Position numbers and translations under genes: made by a program
The notes under the pieces: generated by a model
Database searches by the model: none
What the model was told of the DNA's origin: nothing
The model's input: only the letters and a program-made list of their open reading frames with translations
Assembly: GCA_947247005.1 (NCBI GenBank)
Contig: OX365955.1
Location: forward strand, 7,326,001-7,390,000
DNA length: 64,000 nucleotides
Reading direction: 5' to 3'
DNA from: Spisula solida
Taxonomy: Eukaryota > Mollusca > Bivalvia > Venerida > Mactridae
Shown: one piece after another, positions 1 through 12,000 of the stretch
Numbering within the stretch: the first letter of the stretch is position 1
How the letters are laid out: each line of letters starts with the position of its first letter

Positions 1-43
1 TTGGTAATGGTCTATACTTCTTACCAAAGTCTCCCTCTGGATC
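1..43 (-). CDS. ACSS3: ACSS3-like exon 9 (cut by window edge)
   Basis: Acceptor TTTTAG, then 14 codons [14 protein letters not shown], continuing exon 8 in phase 0 (RRD|DPEG, matching the Q-D-P-G stretch of the family). The exon runs past base 1, so its donor and the remaining C-terminal exons are not in the window. Confidence 0.85.
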
Positions 44-3000
44 CTAAAATAAGCAAGAAAAAAAATATCAAGAGCCATGCTAACTACAACATTCATGTGA
101 ACAGTGGGAAAAACAAGATACACTAACTCATGGTAGCAATACCACATGACTTTTGGCTACAGTTACAAGTAAGTAAATATAGCCATAAATATTTTATTTC
201 TTCATCAATTCCTATAAAATATACACCATGCTTAAGGGAAAATTATTTGCTGTCAATGAAATACAGGATCTTTTTTAGCAGATTGACAGTTTTTTCCAGT
301 TCCCTGTGAAACCTGTATTTTCCATGGTTTCACCCGTTGTTGAACAAAACGGCACAGCTGCTGAAAAGGATCTTGCATTTCATGGACAGCAAATAATTTT
401 CCCCTTAGCGTGGCGTATATTTCATAGAAATCGATGAAAAAATGAAATACTTATGGCTATATTTGTGTTCCAATGTTTACAAATTTCTACTTGTAACTGT
501 AGCCAAATGGTATTGCTACACTGTAACTGACATCAAGGTGTCTGTATCAGCAAGAAATATGCATTGAAACAGCTTCGGAGTAATGATTTGAACCAGCATA
601 CGAAAGTATAGAAGCTTGGTCCCTTGACAAGACATTTATCTTTCTTCTGAGATATAAACAACAAGCCCAACAAGACATGCAATGCCATGTAGTTTGTTTG
701 CATTCTTTGCATCATCCGGTTTTATCTCTGCCTATAATTGGCCAATGAGCTACGGCTTCGAGGAAGAGACAGGCGAGTCAGTGATACAAAGAATCCAGGT
801 GCGCTACCCTAGCTCTCTCTGAATAGACTTATTGGTTCTTCAATGTGCCCAATGTAAATCAACAATACATGCAACAAGTGAGTTATACCTATAGTAATCG
901 CCCAACTGAGTCTCTGAATACTGAATGTTACAGTAAATTTAGGAAAATGAATCTATATTCAATATACATAGACTACACATACAAGAAACCTGTGTAGTCA
1001 GGCTACATTAACATTTGTGCATGAATACCAGTAAGTCACGAGGTTCTTATGCCGAATAAATAAATTTCCTGGAGCAAATCGTCTATAACCAGATTTGTGT
1101 TTGCAGTATAATGCCTTGTGCATATTCATAATGTTTCTGGAATGTATATAAATAAGAAAGTTAAATTTATACATGAGTTCAGAAATATGCCTGAAAACAC
1201 AAATACATACATCTCTCCTGATAGCTCTCAGTGCTGTTGGGGCCACAAACAGCCCGGCAACATTGTGCTCCTTAATTATTCTAAAATATACTCCAGGATC
1301 AGGTGTGCCAACCGGTTTTCCCTGAAATGTATATACATGTACCATGATTTACTATGTCACACAAAAACATAACAGACCTTGAACAGAAAATAAAGCAAAT
1401 TTGTGATTTCTACATTTTTAAACTAAAATCATGACACTGAGGTGCAACATAAAATTTCTTACCTCAAACAGGACTGTGGTATTACAGTTCAACAATGGAG
1501 CATAAGCAATGTATGAATGTCCTACCACCCAACCAAGATCAGAGGCTGACCACCATACCTACAATATAAATGTACAATGGTTTCTAACATACATTTAATC
1601 CTTCATTATCATAGCATTGCTATAATCACTTTTTTACAAACAAAATACTCTTTAATCAACACATTAGAGGGCCAATGTGGCCTTGTGTCACTTTCCAGAG
1701 AAATCTCCACACGTCAAGTTGGAACAACATCATGTGGAACAATTTTCAGAATCGAGTCTTTTCATTTGCCACTGGACTCCAAGATGACCAATCAAGTGCT
1801 CCAGATTTCAGATTGGTCTCCAATAACTTCAGAATACAGGCTTTTCATTGGTCAATTTTACCATTGGGCTTCAAGACGACCAATTAAATTCTTCAGATTC
1901 GGGACTGGTCTTCCATTTGAGATCAATGTTTTCAGAATCCTATTTCATTGGTCAATTTTATCACTGGACTCCAAGATGACCAATCAAGTGCTTCATATTT
2001 CAGATTGGTCTTCAATACCTTCAGAATACAGGCTTTTCATTGGTCAATTTTACTATTGGGCTCCAAGATGACCAATCAAATGCTCCAGATTCGGACTGGT
2101 CTTCAATTTGAGATCAATGGTTTCATTCAGAATCAAATTTCATTGGTCAATTTTACTACAGGACTCTAAGTCGACCAATCAGATTTCAAACTAGTCTTCT
2201 ATCTAAGATCAATTGATTCAGATAAAGGATTATAACATATGAGAATATCACCACAGTGTGTTGTTTAAATTACCACAGGAATTTGAAATTATATCCATAA
2301 AATATCATTATAGCAGTTGATCTATTCAAAATCACTCAATACAGTTACATTTGTATTATACTGAAAGGATGGCAACGCATTCCCCAGTCCAAAATGGAAT
2401 CCTGTAGCAAGTGCTAACAAAATAAAAGATACAAGCAATCAAGTTAGCTCATGCGACGAAGAATACTTATATAATATATTTTATGGATAGAATTTCAAAT
2501 TCCTGTGAAATCCCATACCTCGCCTGGTTTTATACCATAGATATTCCACATTGACCATTTCAGGACCACAGCATGCCCTCCACTAGGTCGAACAACAGCC
2601 TGAAAATAAGGTAATAACTCATAGGTAAAATAGAAATATGAAGTTTGTGACCCGGTGAATTCAAGATACTAAGGCTAAAATAAATGAAGATTAGTAATGA
2701 CCCTCAGTAGAGAATCTCGATATCATGCAAAATATTAAAACTGTAGGTTTCAAAGGAAAAGGTTTTCCACATGTTTTCTTTATTTAACTTCATAGCAAAT
2801 CAAACTAGTGCTGTCGACCTTTGGTGGACTAATATACCCCCCCCATCTACATGTGAAGATCGGTCATCTGTGAAAGTTTGAAGAAAATCCTGTTCACTAC
2901 TAGTATATATTATTTAGTGTATAAAAGTGCAAAGGGCCATGATTCTGGCAAATATCATCACAGTGCAAATTCTTTCCTTTATACACATTTACATGTCAAG

Positions 3001-6000
3001 GTTGGTCATCTTCGAAAGATTGAAGGAAATCCTCTCAAAAATATAGGAGGAGTTGCATTTACAAGAATTTTTCACTATATTATATAGTAAATAAAAGACC
3101 AAAGGGCCATAATTCTGGCAGAAATCATCTCAGCGCAAATTCTTTCCTTTATGCACATTTACATGCTAAGGTTGTTCATGCCTGAAAATTTGAAAGAAAT
3201 CCTGCAAAAACTGTAGGAGTTGCATTCTCAAGAATGTGAATGCATCTACGGTTTGACGAACGCTACCTTAGGTGGTCATTTCATCGTTTAAGATCAAAGG
3301 AATGACCAATTACAGAACAGAAGAATTTAGTGGTTACCGAATGAATTCAATAGAATTCTATTGTATTAGGCCACACCTTCGACCACTTAATGTGGCTTTT
3401 GTGTGTGCCGACTGACAGACAAGATGAATCCAGTATACCCCCTCTTACAACTCGTGCGGTGGTATAATGGAAACAGAAATATGTAACCAGAAATACAAAT
3501 AGTTATTTCTGTGACCTGATACAATATAATACACACCTTAGGTAAGCCTGTGGTACCCGACGTATACAGAAGATACAGTGGGTCTGTGGCAGAAACCGGG
3601 ACACAATCAGTAGGATAAGCATGTGACATCTCAAAGTCATAGTCAAGGTCACGACCCTTCTCAAGAGGACTAAACTCAAACTGAAATATAAATTGATGTG
3701 AGGTAAAGGCTTCATAATAGTGTGACCCCTATTGAAAGGGCCAGTCAATTTTGACTTATCAGACTACAGTCTCGTGTGAGCAGTGTCTCCAGTATCCCTT
3801 TTCTTATTGCTGGGTGCCTGGTATTCTTGTAACAAGCTGGCGGCTCACCAGTTTCTAACCCAGCTACCAATGGAATTCGAACCAAGGCAGACGCCCAAAC
3901 CACTCAGCCATAGGTCGGGTATATATATATACTGGTAGGATAAAATACACAAGATAATTAGTCCATGGGCCAGTGGGGTAAACCCTCCCCCCCCCCTAGG
4001 GAATTTCGGACACTATATTTTTCTGAAAGCGTATGACCAGTAGAGTATTTTTCCAAAGTCTGCACTTTGGCCGTTGGGGCGTTAAGATTTTTTGGGGTAA
4101 AACGTTAAAAATATGAACGAAAGTGTGAATTTCTGGAATTGGTTAATTACTATCACATTTAGTAAGTTATTTTGTAATTAAACACTTTCATGGGTTTATA
4201 TTAACTCATAGTTTAAGTCTGCAAAATTTTAGTCCCGTGTTATTATGCAAATGGGATATTTTTGGGGTAAAACATTAAAAAATAGATGAAAAAGTGCAAA
4301 TTTTGAGAATCGGTACACTTTAACGACAGAATACAATGTCATTGATCTTTTTTTTTGGTAATTATGAAAGGCTATGACCTACATATACTTTTCCCAAAGT
4401 CTGCACTTCAGACATTGGGGCGATAAGAATTTTTGGGGTAAAACGTTAAAAATATGAATGAAAGTGTGAATTTCTGGAATTGGTTAATTACTATCACATT
4501 TAGTAAGTTATTTTGTAATTAAACACTTTCATGGGTTTATATTAACTCATAGTTTAAGTCTGCAAAATTTTAGTCCCGTGTTATTATGCAAATGGGATAT
4601 TTTTGGGGTAAAACATTAAAAAATAGATGAAAAAGTGCAAATTTTGAGAATCGGTACACTTTAATGGCAGAATACAGTGTCATTGATCTTTTTTTTTGGT
4701 AATTATGAAAGGCTTTGACCTACCAATACTTTTCCCAAAGTCTGCACTTCAGACATTGGGGCGTTCAGCAGGAAAAGCAAAATTAAGATTATCTCCCCTG
4801 CTTTTAAATGGTGTACAAATTGTAACGATGTATTCACTTAACTATGCTATAACACATTGTGCCTTACTGTATTTTAATTGCAATTGTGAATACCAATAAA
4901 GGCATATTCCCAAAATGTATTTTAACATTTAAATGCACAAAAGGTGGGTCTATTATGGAAAATGGCCATCAAAATGGCCGCCAAAATGACTAAAGTATTG
5001 AAAACAGCCGTTCTACTTATTTACAAGTACTCACAATATGATTTTGAAATCTATTTCCATTTTTCACTTTGTTTGCAATGTATGTTATAGTTGGCATCAG
5101 TAACATTTGTATGGATTGTGTTAAGTTATACTAACATGTATTTTACAAGAGTGGGTGGGGTAAATATACATTCATATTTTTCAAATGTTATTGTACAGCT
5201 ATTCCTTGTGACACAATGGCTGTGCATCATGGTTGTGTCAGGAATGGCTGTTCTGGGTGGTTGTGAGTATCCAAGAGGACCAGGAATCTCTCGACCTTGT
5301 AGTTACCAGTACACATAGTGCAATAAACGAGATACCACATGATAGTGCACATCCTATAAGACCATGGGTGTGTGTATCCAGTAGTACTGTCTGCTCATGG
5401 TGTGTGTCAGTACCCTACAGCACCATAAATACCTGTACCTAGTGGTATTGGGTACCCTCTAATTGATGCACCTAGTGGTTATGAGTACCAAATACAACCA
5501 AGATGCATGAACACGGTGGTTGTGGGTACCCATTAGGACTAGGATGGATGTACCTAATGGTTATGAGTACCTAATAAGACTAGGAGTTTATGTGCAAGGT
5601 GGTCGTGAATACATACATGGACTAGGACTGATTTACTCAGTGTTTATGATTGCCTAACAAGACCAGGAATGTTCTACTTAGGCACTAAGTCGTCAATAGG
5701 ACGAGGAATGGGTGCTCCTAATGGTTGTCTGTACCCAACAAGACCAGTAATGTATGTACATAACAGGATCCGGAATAGTTGCTATGCATACCAAATAATA
5801 CCATGAATGTATGTACATATGTACTAGTAAATGATGGTAGTGGGTACCCAATAGGACCTATAACGGTTGTGTATTGTAGCTGCAAGTACTTTATCACACT
5901 TCTTATGCATGTACATGGTGGTTACAGGTACCCACTTAGTCTAGGAATGTATGTATCCAGTGGTTATGAGTACCTAATAAAGTCAGGACTGTCTGTACAT

Positions 6001-9000
6001 CGTGGTAATCATGACCCAATCAGACAAAAAATGACCGCACCTAGTGGTTGTTAGTACCTAATCCGTCTGCAATCGTCTGTACATTGTGGTTTGGAGTATC
6101 CAATAGGACAAGGAATGCATGGGACATGATAGTTGTGGGTACCCACTAGGACTTGAAATGTATGTACCTAGTCGATATGAGTATCTAATTAGACCATGCT
6201 TCATGTACATGGGGTTAGTGATTACCCAATTTGATGAAAAAAATGGTCACAGCTGATGGTTAGGCATGCTCACTGCTGAATTTTAAAGACCAGGAATGTC
6301 TCTACATAGTGTCAATAGGACAAGGAATGGGTGATCCCAATAGTTGTCTGTACTCAATAAGACCAATAATGTATGTAACTAGTGATTGAGAGATGTCTTA
6401 ACATGATGATGTCCAGTATCTATCCTAAACAGGCATGTCTGTTAATCGTGGTTATTGGCACCCTATACATGGTAGTCAGTACCCACAGAGACCAATAATG
6501 GCTGAGTATAGTGGCTGTGAGGACTCGATTATACCACTTATGCATGAACATAGTGGTTGTGAGTACCCACTAGGACTATATATGTATGCATCTAGTGGTT
6601 ATGTATCCCTGATAGGGCCAGGACTGCCTGTAGATGGTGGTATCAGTGACCAAATAGAACAACATATGACTGCACCTAGTGGTTGTATAGTGCCCAACCC
6701 AGTCACAAATGTCTGAACATTGTGGTTTTGTGTATTCAATAGGACCAGGCATGCATGTACATAGTAGTTGGGTACCCACTATTACTAGGAATGTGTGTAT
6801 GAGTATCCATTAAGAACATCACAGTCTGTACACGGAGGTAGTGATTACCCAATAGGACAACAAATGGTCGCACCTAGTAGTTGGTAGTTCCCAATCGGAC
6901 AACTGATTTTGTACATGAAGGTTTCAAGTAGTACATATGTTATGAGTGGTCAATAAGGCCAAGCATGTAGCCACATGGCGCGCCTGAGTTGTCAATTGAT
7001 GATCGGCAGTATCCGACGAGAATGTCTGAACCTAGTGGTTATTCCTAGAGTATTCTTTACGACCAGCAATATATGTACATGGTGGAAATGAGTACCCAAT
7101 TGCACCTATAATGCCTGTACATGGTGGTTTAGAGTACCAAATAGGACCAGGAATGTCTGTATATGGATATGTAAGTCACCACTATGACTGGGCATGTATG
7201 TACTTCAATAAGCAGTTACGAGTACCCAATTAGAACATGGTAAGTGTGACTACCCATTAAGACAAGGAATGAATGTACCTACCAGTGGTTATGGGTACCC
7301 AGCCTGACCAGCAATATCTGTATAAGTATGGTGGTTTTGAATATCAAATAGAACTAGGAATGGTATTGGGTATGCTATCAAATTAGACTAGGACTGTCTG
7401 TGCATGGTGGTAGTTAATACCCGATAGGACAACTGTCTGTATAGGGTTGTTTAGTGCTAAATAGAACAAATATTGCATGTAATGGTTATTCGTATGTACC
7501 AATTAGGACTAGGTATGGATGTACTTAGAGGTTTACCAGAGGTACCAGAACTGCCTATATATGGTTAGAATGTAATTTTGAATACCCATTAGGACTAGGA
7601 ATGTCTGTACCCGATGGTCGTAAGTTACAACTAGGACACCAATTCCCAAAAATCACACTTTCCATTTATTATTTTTGTAATTTTCCCCCAAAGTATCTCA
7701 TCTGGCAATATATATTTGAAATCTTAAACTGCATGTTACTACAAATTTATCACATTAATATTATTTAGTTACAAAAAAATTATCATAGGAATGGTTTTAT
7801 TGTAATCTACAGATTCCTAATATTCCCACTTTTCGGTTTATATTTTTTGATGTTTTACCCCAAAAATATCACACTTTGCGTAATAACATGGCTTTAATTT
7901 TTTGCAGTATGAAACTGCACTATAATATCGTTCAATTTAGAGTTTTTTTAAAAAAAATAAATAAATAAATGCCAATGCAGTCCACAGATTCCAAAAATTC
8001 GTACTTTTCTCTTATAATTTTTAGCGTTTTACCCCAAAAAAGCCATTTTGCACAATAGCAGCACTCTGTTTTTTTCAGTCTAGATAGGACAGGTTAATAT
8101 CTACCTGTTACAGAGATTTATTTTAAAATAACATAATAAATAAGATTGTAGTTAACCGATTCCGAAAATTGGTACTTTTCGTTTATATTTTTTGACGTTT
8201 TACCCCAAAAAATCTTAACGCCCCAATGGCCAAAGTGCAGACTTCAGGAAAATACTCCAGGGACCATATGCTTGCAGAAAAATATAGTGACCAAAATTCC
8301 CTAGGGGGGGGGGGGGGAGGGTCTTCTATTGGTGGCTCATGGACTAAATGAAGTAGTTGGTAGATATCAAAACAAACTAGAAGAGGTTTTTGGCACAAAA
8401 AGTATATTTCTTACACAAAGGGCCATAACTATGGCAACATTCACCCAACCTTGAATCACAAATAAACTCGGTACGAATCATTCATGTGAAGTTTCATTGA
8501 AATCCTACCAATGGTTAAGGAGAACAAGCTTGGACAAAATTTGTGACATACATCTTGACAGACAAGACATCCAACCATACGTCCAGCACAAAATCAATAT
8601 GTCTCCATTCAAGAAATGTAACAGTTTTGCCTTCAAATAGCAGGATCAAATGGTATGCAGGTCCATGTCGTGAAAAGTAATGTATAATAAAAGTTATACA
8701 AACCCCAGGTCTGTTGTAGATAATACATTTCTGGGGACGGAAATTGATCATGTTGAGTGCACCATCAAGTAGAGGTTTATACGCCACAAGTTTGCCTGGC
8801 TCCACACCAAAGTTTGCACTGACTATCACCTTTGGCTGAAATGGTAAAATGCAACATTAATAACAAGATTTACGAATCTGTTGTTATAAAAAGTGCTTTT
8901 TATTTAGTATGGTTGAAATTGAACAAAATTGGCAAACCATATACATTTACCTGCTTTAAGCCTTATAAGGCTTATACGAGGGACAATGCATAAATCCCAA

Positions 9001-12000
9001 TTAGCCAGTCCATTGTCGAAGCGTTTCTGAAATTTTCAGTGCCCTGGCCGAGATTCAAACCACGGGCCTTCAGATTGGTAGTCGAGAGTGCTAACCACTC
9101 GACCACCGTTCCACCCTATAAGTTAACAAAATGTGCAGATGGTGAGTAAAATGTTACACCCCAATGTGTTGCTATGAGATTGAAGGTTCACAGTTTATAA
9201 TCACAAACCTTTGCATGTTCTATTCTAGTAGACAATTCTTTAGAAGCAAATCCACCAAACACAAGAGAATGAATGGCTCCGAGTCTTGCAGATGCTAACA
9301 TGGCTACCAGAGCTTGTGGTATCATAGGCATGTATATAAGAACACGGTCTCCTTTCCTCACACCATTCTTCTCTAACACACCAGCAAACAGTGATACCTA
9401 TCAGGTGTAAAATATTGTTTGTTTTCAATGACCTGACCTACACTAAATAAAGGTTGAGGTAATTTGCATGGGAAAACCACTATTACTATTTTTGGAATTT
9501 AATCTGCGAGGCTCAAAAACTGGTTGTAATAAAGAACAAGATGGTAAGCAACCTTGTACAATGTCGAAAATTACTGTGATCCCACATCTTTTATGGCATT
9601 TGAAAAAAGAAATCTGTATTTTCATGTTTTCTATAATTTCGAGGGTAGTTGCTATTTCTTTATGATCTCTATGTTTAAAAAAATCCAAATAACCTAGTAG
9701 ACCTTATTTTTTTGCATGTTGCTGGAAACAAATAAAACTATAAGTTTAATTAATTACCTCTACAAAATCAGTTCCCTGTGAAACCAACATACCAAATTTG
9801 TTCTAAGGCCCCATCCCCAAGGTAAGAAAAAAAGCCATGAATAAAAACTTGCTGTAAACCAAGAGATTATGTTACGCGATTTAGATCTCGTGGAGTTCGC
9901 GAGAGGTAGAATTTCGCAAATTAAATCACCGAGAAAGTGCTAAAAACATTAATATGGACATTGTAAGAAACTTAAAAACGTGAAATTTGTAGTAACAAAT
10001 ATGCCGACAATCAGCAAAACATGAAAATTACTATTCGGGAAAGTAAGTCGGTTTACAGTAAATTAGAAATTTACAAACCTCTTCCCATAATTCTCTGAAA
10101 GTGATCTTCTTGATCTGTTTTGTAACTGGACTGTCATAGATAATAGCAATCTGCCCACCATTGCCCTCCACAACATGTCGATCCACAGCATTATAACATG
10201 TATTCAGTTCACCACCCACAAACCTGATATGTATAAATGTATTAAATACTAATAAATGGGTGAAAGTTAGAAATTCTGAAAAACCTGAAATCCTCAAAAA
10301 TTACCATTTATATTGGCAAAATAAAGAAAAACATACTTTTTGGTACATTCAAAAACCTGAAATGCCTGAAACTTTCACCTATCACTGGTGAAGAATACGC
10401 TGGTGAACGAAAATGGAAAATGCTATATTGCTACAATATAATGTATATTGATATGTATTCATAATTTGTGTAGGGACTGAAGGCCTTTGGGCAATAAAAT
10501 ATTTGTATTCAATGAATTGATATGCATTCAGCTGAAGCTGTGTATACTTACTTCTGCGGTACATGTTTTCAGCCATATTTGTAGAGCTATTGTTCAGAAA
10601 TATTTTCGATTAAAAAAGGTATACTACTCAGTAAATTTGGATCAGAAATAGCAAAGACATAAATTAATGTTGTCATTGTGTTCAAGTAAGACTTTTTACA
10701 AATTCTTATCATTTGGCTAAACTAATCGTGATTTTTGTACCTGGTTGCTCTATACGCTACATGCAGCCACCACCCTGACGTATATTTGTAATATATCGCA
10801 TATTGTCGCTCAATTAATATCATAATCCCGGAAAACGGGTTTTACCCTGTAATGTCGATATGTTTAATTGTAGGCATATTGTTGTCTCGTACATCCGTGC
10901 TTCTTAACAGTTTCATGGGCGCATGCACACTCGCGCTATCAAGTTAAAAAAATGTCTACACCATTTTGGAAAGAAAAATTGTTATCTTAATTAATAAAAA
11001 GAAAAAAACTTTTTGACAAATGTTTATGAAAATACGTAAAATTATAGCTTTTATTTGCCTAGGTCGGTGCTTTGAATCTTGTTGACTGGTAACCATGAAA
11101 TCTGTGTATTGGGGCTCCATGTGGTGAAATTTTCGATTTCTTTTTAAATTAAGTAGATTTGGAGTAGTACTTTTCTACTTATGTTTTCAGTCTGGGTGTT
11201 ATAATATGTGGTGATAAATAAAACGCATAATGAATATGTCATGCAAAAATGATTAACACCAGTTGAAGAATACCATTTGGAATAAGTATACCTCTGTCTC
11301 TTATTATCGTGTCTTCTCCTGAAATTTGTGCTTGGTTTAATTAAGCTCAAGCATCTGAGCTACATTGTTTAAATATCATAGTAAAATTAATATGTATGAC
11401 CTTTTGCATTGTTTACATTTGCCAATGAATGTTAGTTCTATTCAAACAGCACCACAATTCATTCTACGACTAAAACAGTATCAAATGTGGAAGACAAATG
11501 CCTGTTAGGTGCGCAGAATTAATTCCGCACATTAGTAAATGCTGATATATTCAAAATCTTTAAAGCTATCATATTAAAGAAAACATAAATTTGCTGAGTA
11601 TATGTGAAAGTTTTGTTCTGATGTAAAACGGATATTCAACAATAGAATCCTTATCTAAAGCAGACGTTCAATGTGACCACCCATTTTCTCTGAAACGAGT
11701 TTCAAACATCGTTTTACATTCTGTTCATGACACTGTTGAATGCAGCTAGGTAACCAGTCTCTTTTCCCGACGAATCAAATGTTTCATTTCATTGGACTGA
11801 CCCAACAATATTCCTTCTTGAAGGCACATGTGTATTTGGACACACTTTTCAAGTTTTCTTTTCACTTAAATCGCAGATTATCCGAATTCATAATAAATTT
11901 TTATGATTCGAGTTTGGAAATACTCAAATTTATGACGTCATCGATTACGTCACAATGTCTCGTTGAAGGCACAATATCAAATACGTTTTTCATTTCAACA

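Larger units (their letters stand above)
3958..8347. mobile_element. 4.4-kb foldback-like element with long terminal inverted repeats, filling ACSS3 intron 4
   Basis: Both ends read inward as TTAGTCCATG(A/G)GCC, then a poly-C tract ending CCTAGGGAATTT, then CACTATATTTTTCTG, AAGTCTGCACTTTGGCC and TTGGGGCGTTAAGATTTTTT, continuing into TTTGGGGTAAAACGT. The inverted similarity goes on for about 400-700 bp with divergence. Inside the arms the GGGGTAAAAC motif recurs about every 171 bp (left: 4091, 4261, 4432, 4602; right, inverted: about 7852, 8026, 8198). The centre (about 5200-7630) is a 42-bp tandem array. No transposase frame was found. The structure fits a foldback (FB-type) non-autonomous DNA element. 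No clear target duplication could be fixed; TA or TTA is possible. Confidence 0.8.

Noticed and set aside
5779..6716. Gly/Tyr/Ser-rich frames of 90 codons in the 42-bp array
   Set aside because: Open only because 42 is divisible by three. They are interrupted by stops, no unit-to-unit protein conservation is better than DNA conservation, and the array lies inside a mobile element in an intron.
9443..9688. 81-codon minus-strand frame between exons 2 and 3 of the ACSS3-like gene as an extra exon
   Set aside because: Exons 2 and 3 join perfectly in frame across it and match the family without an insertion.
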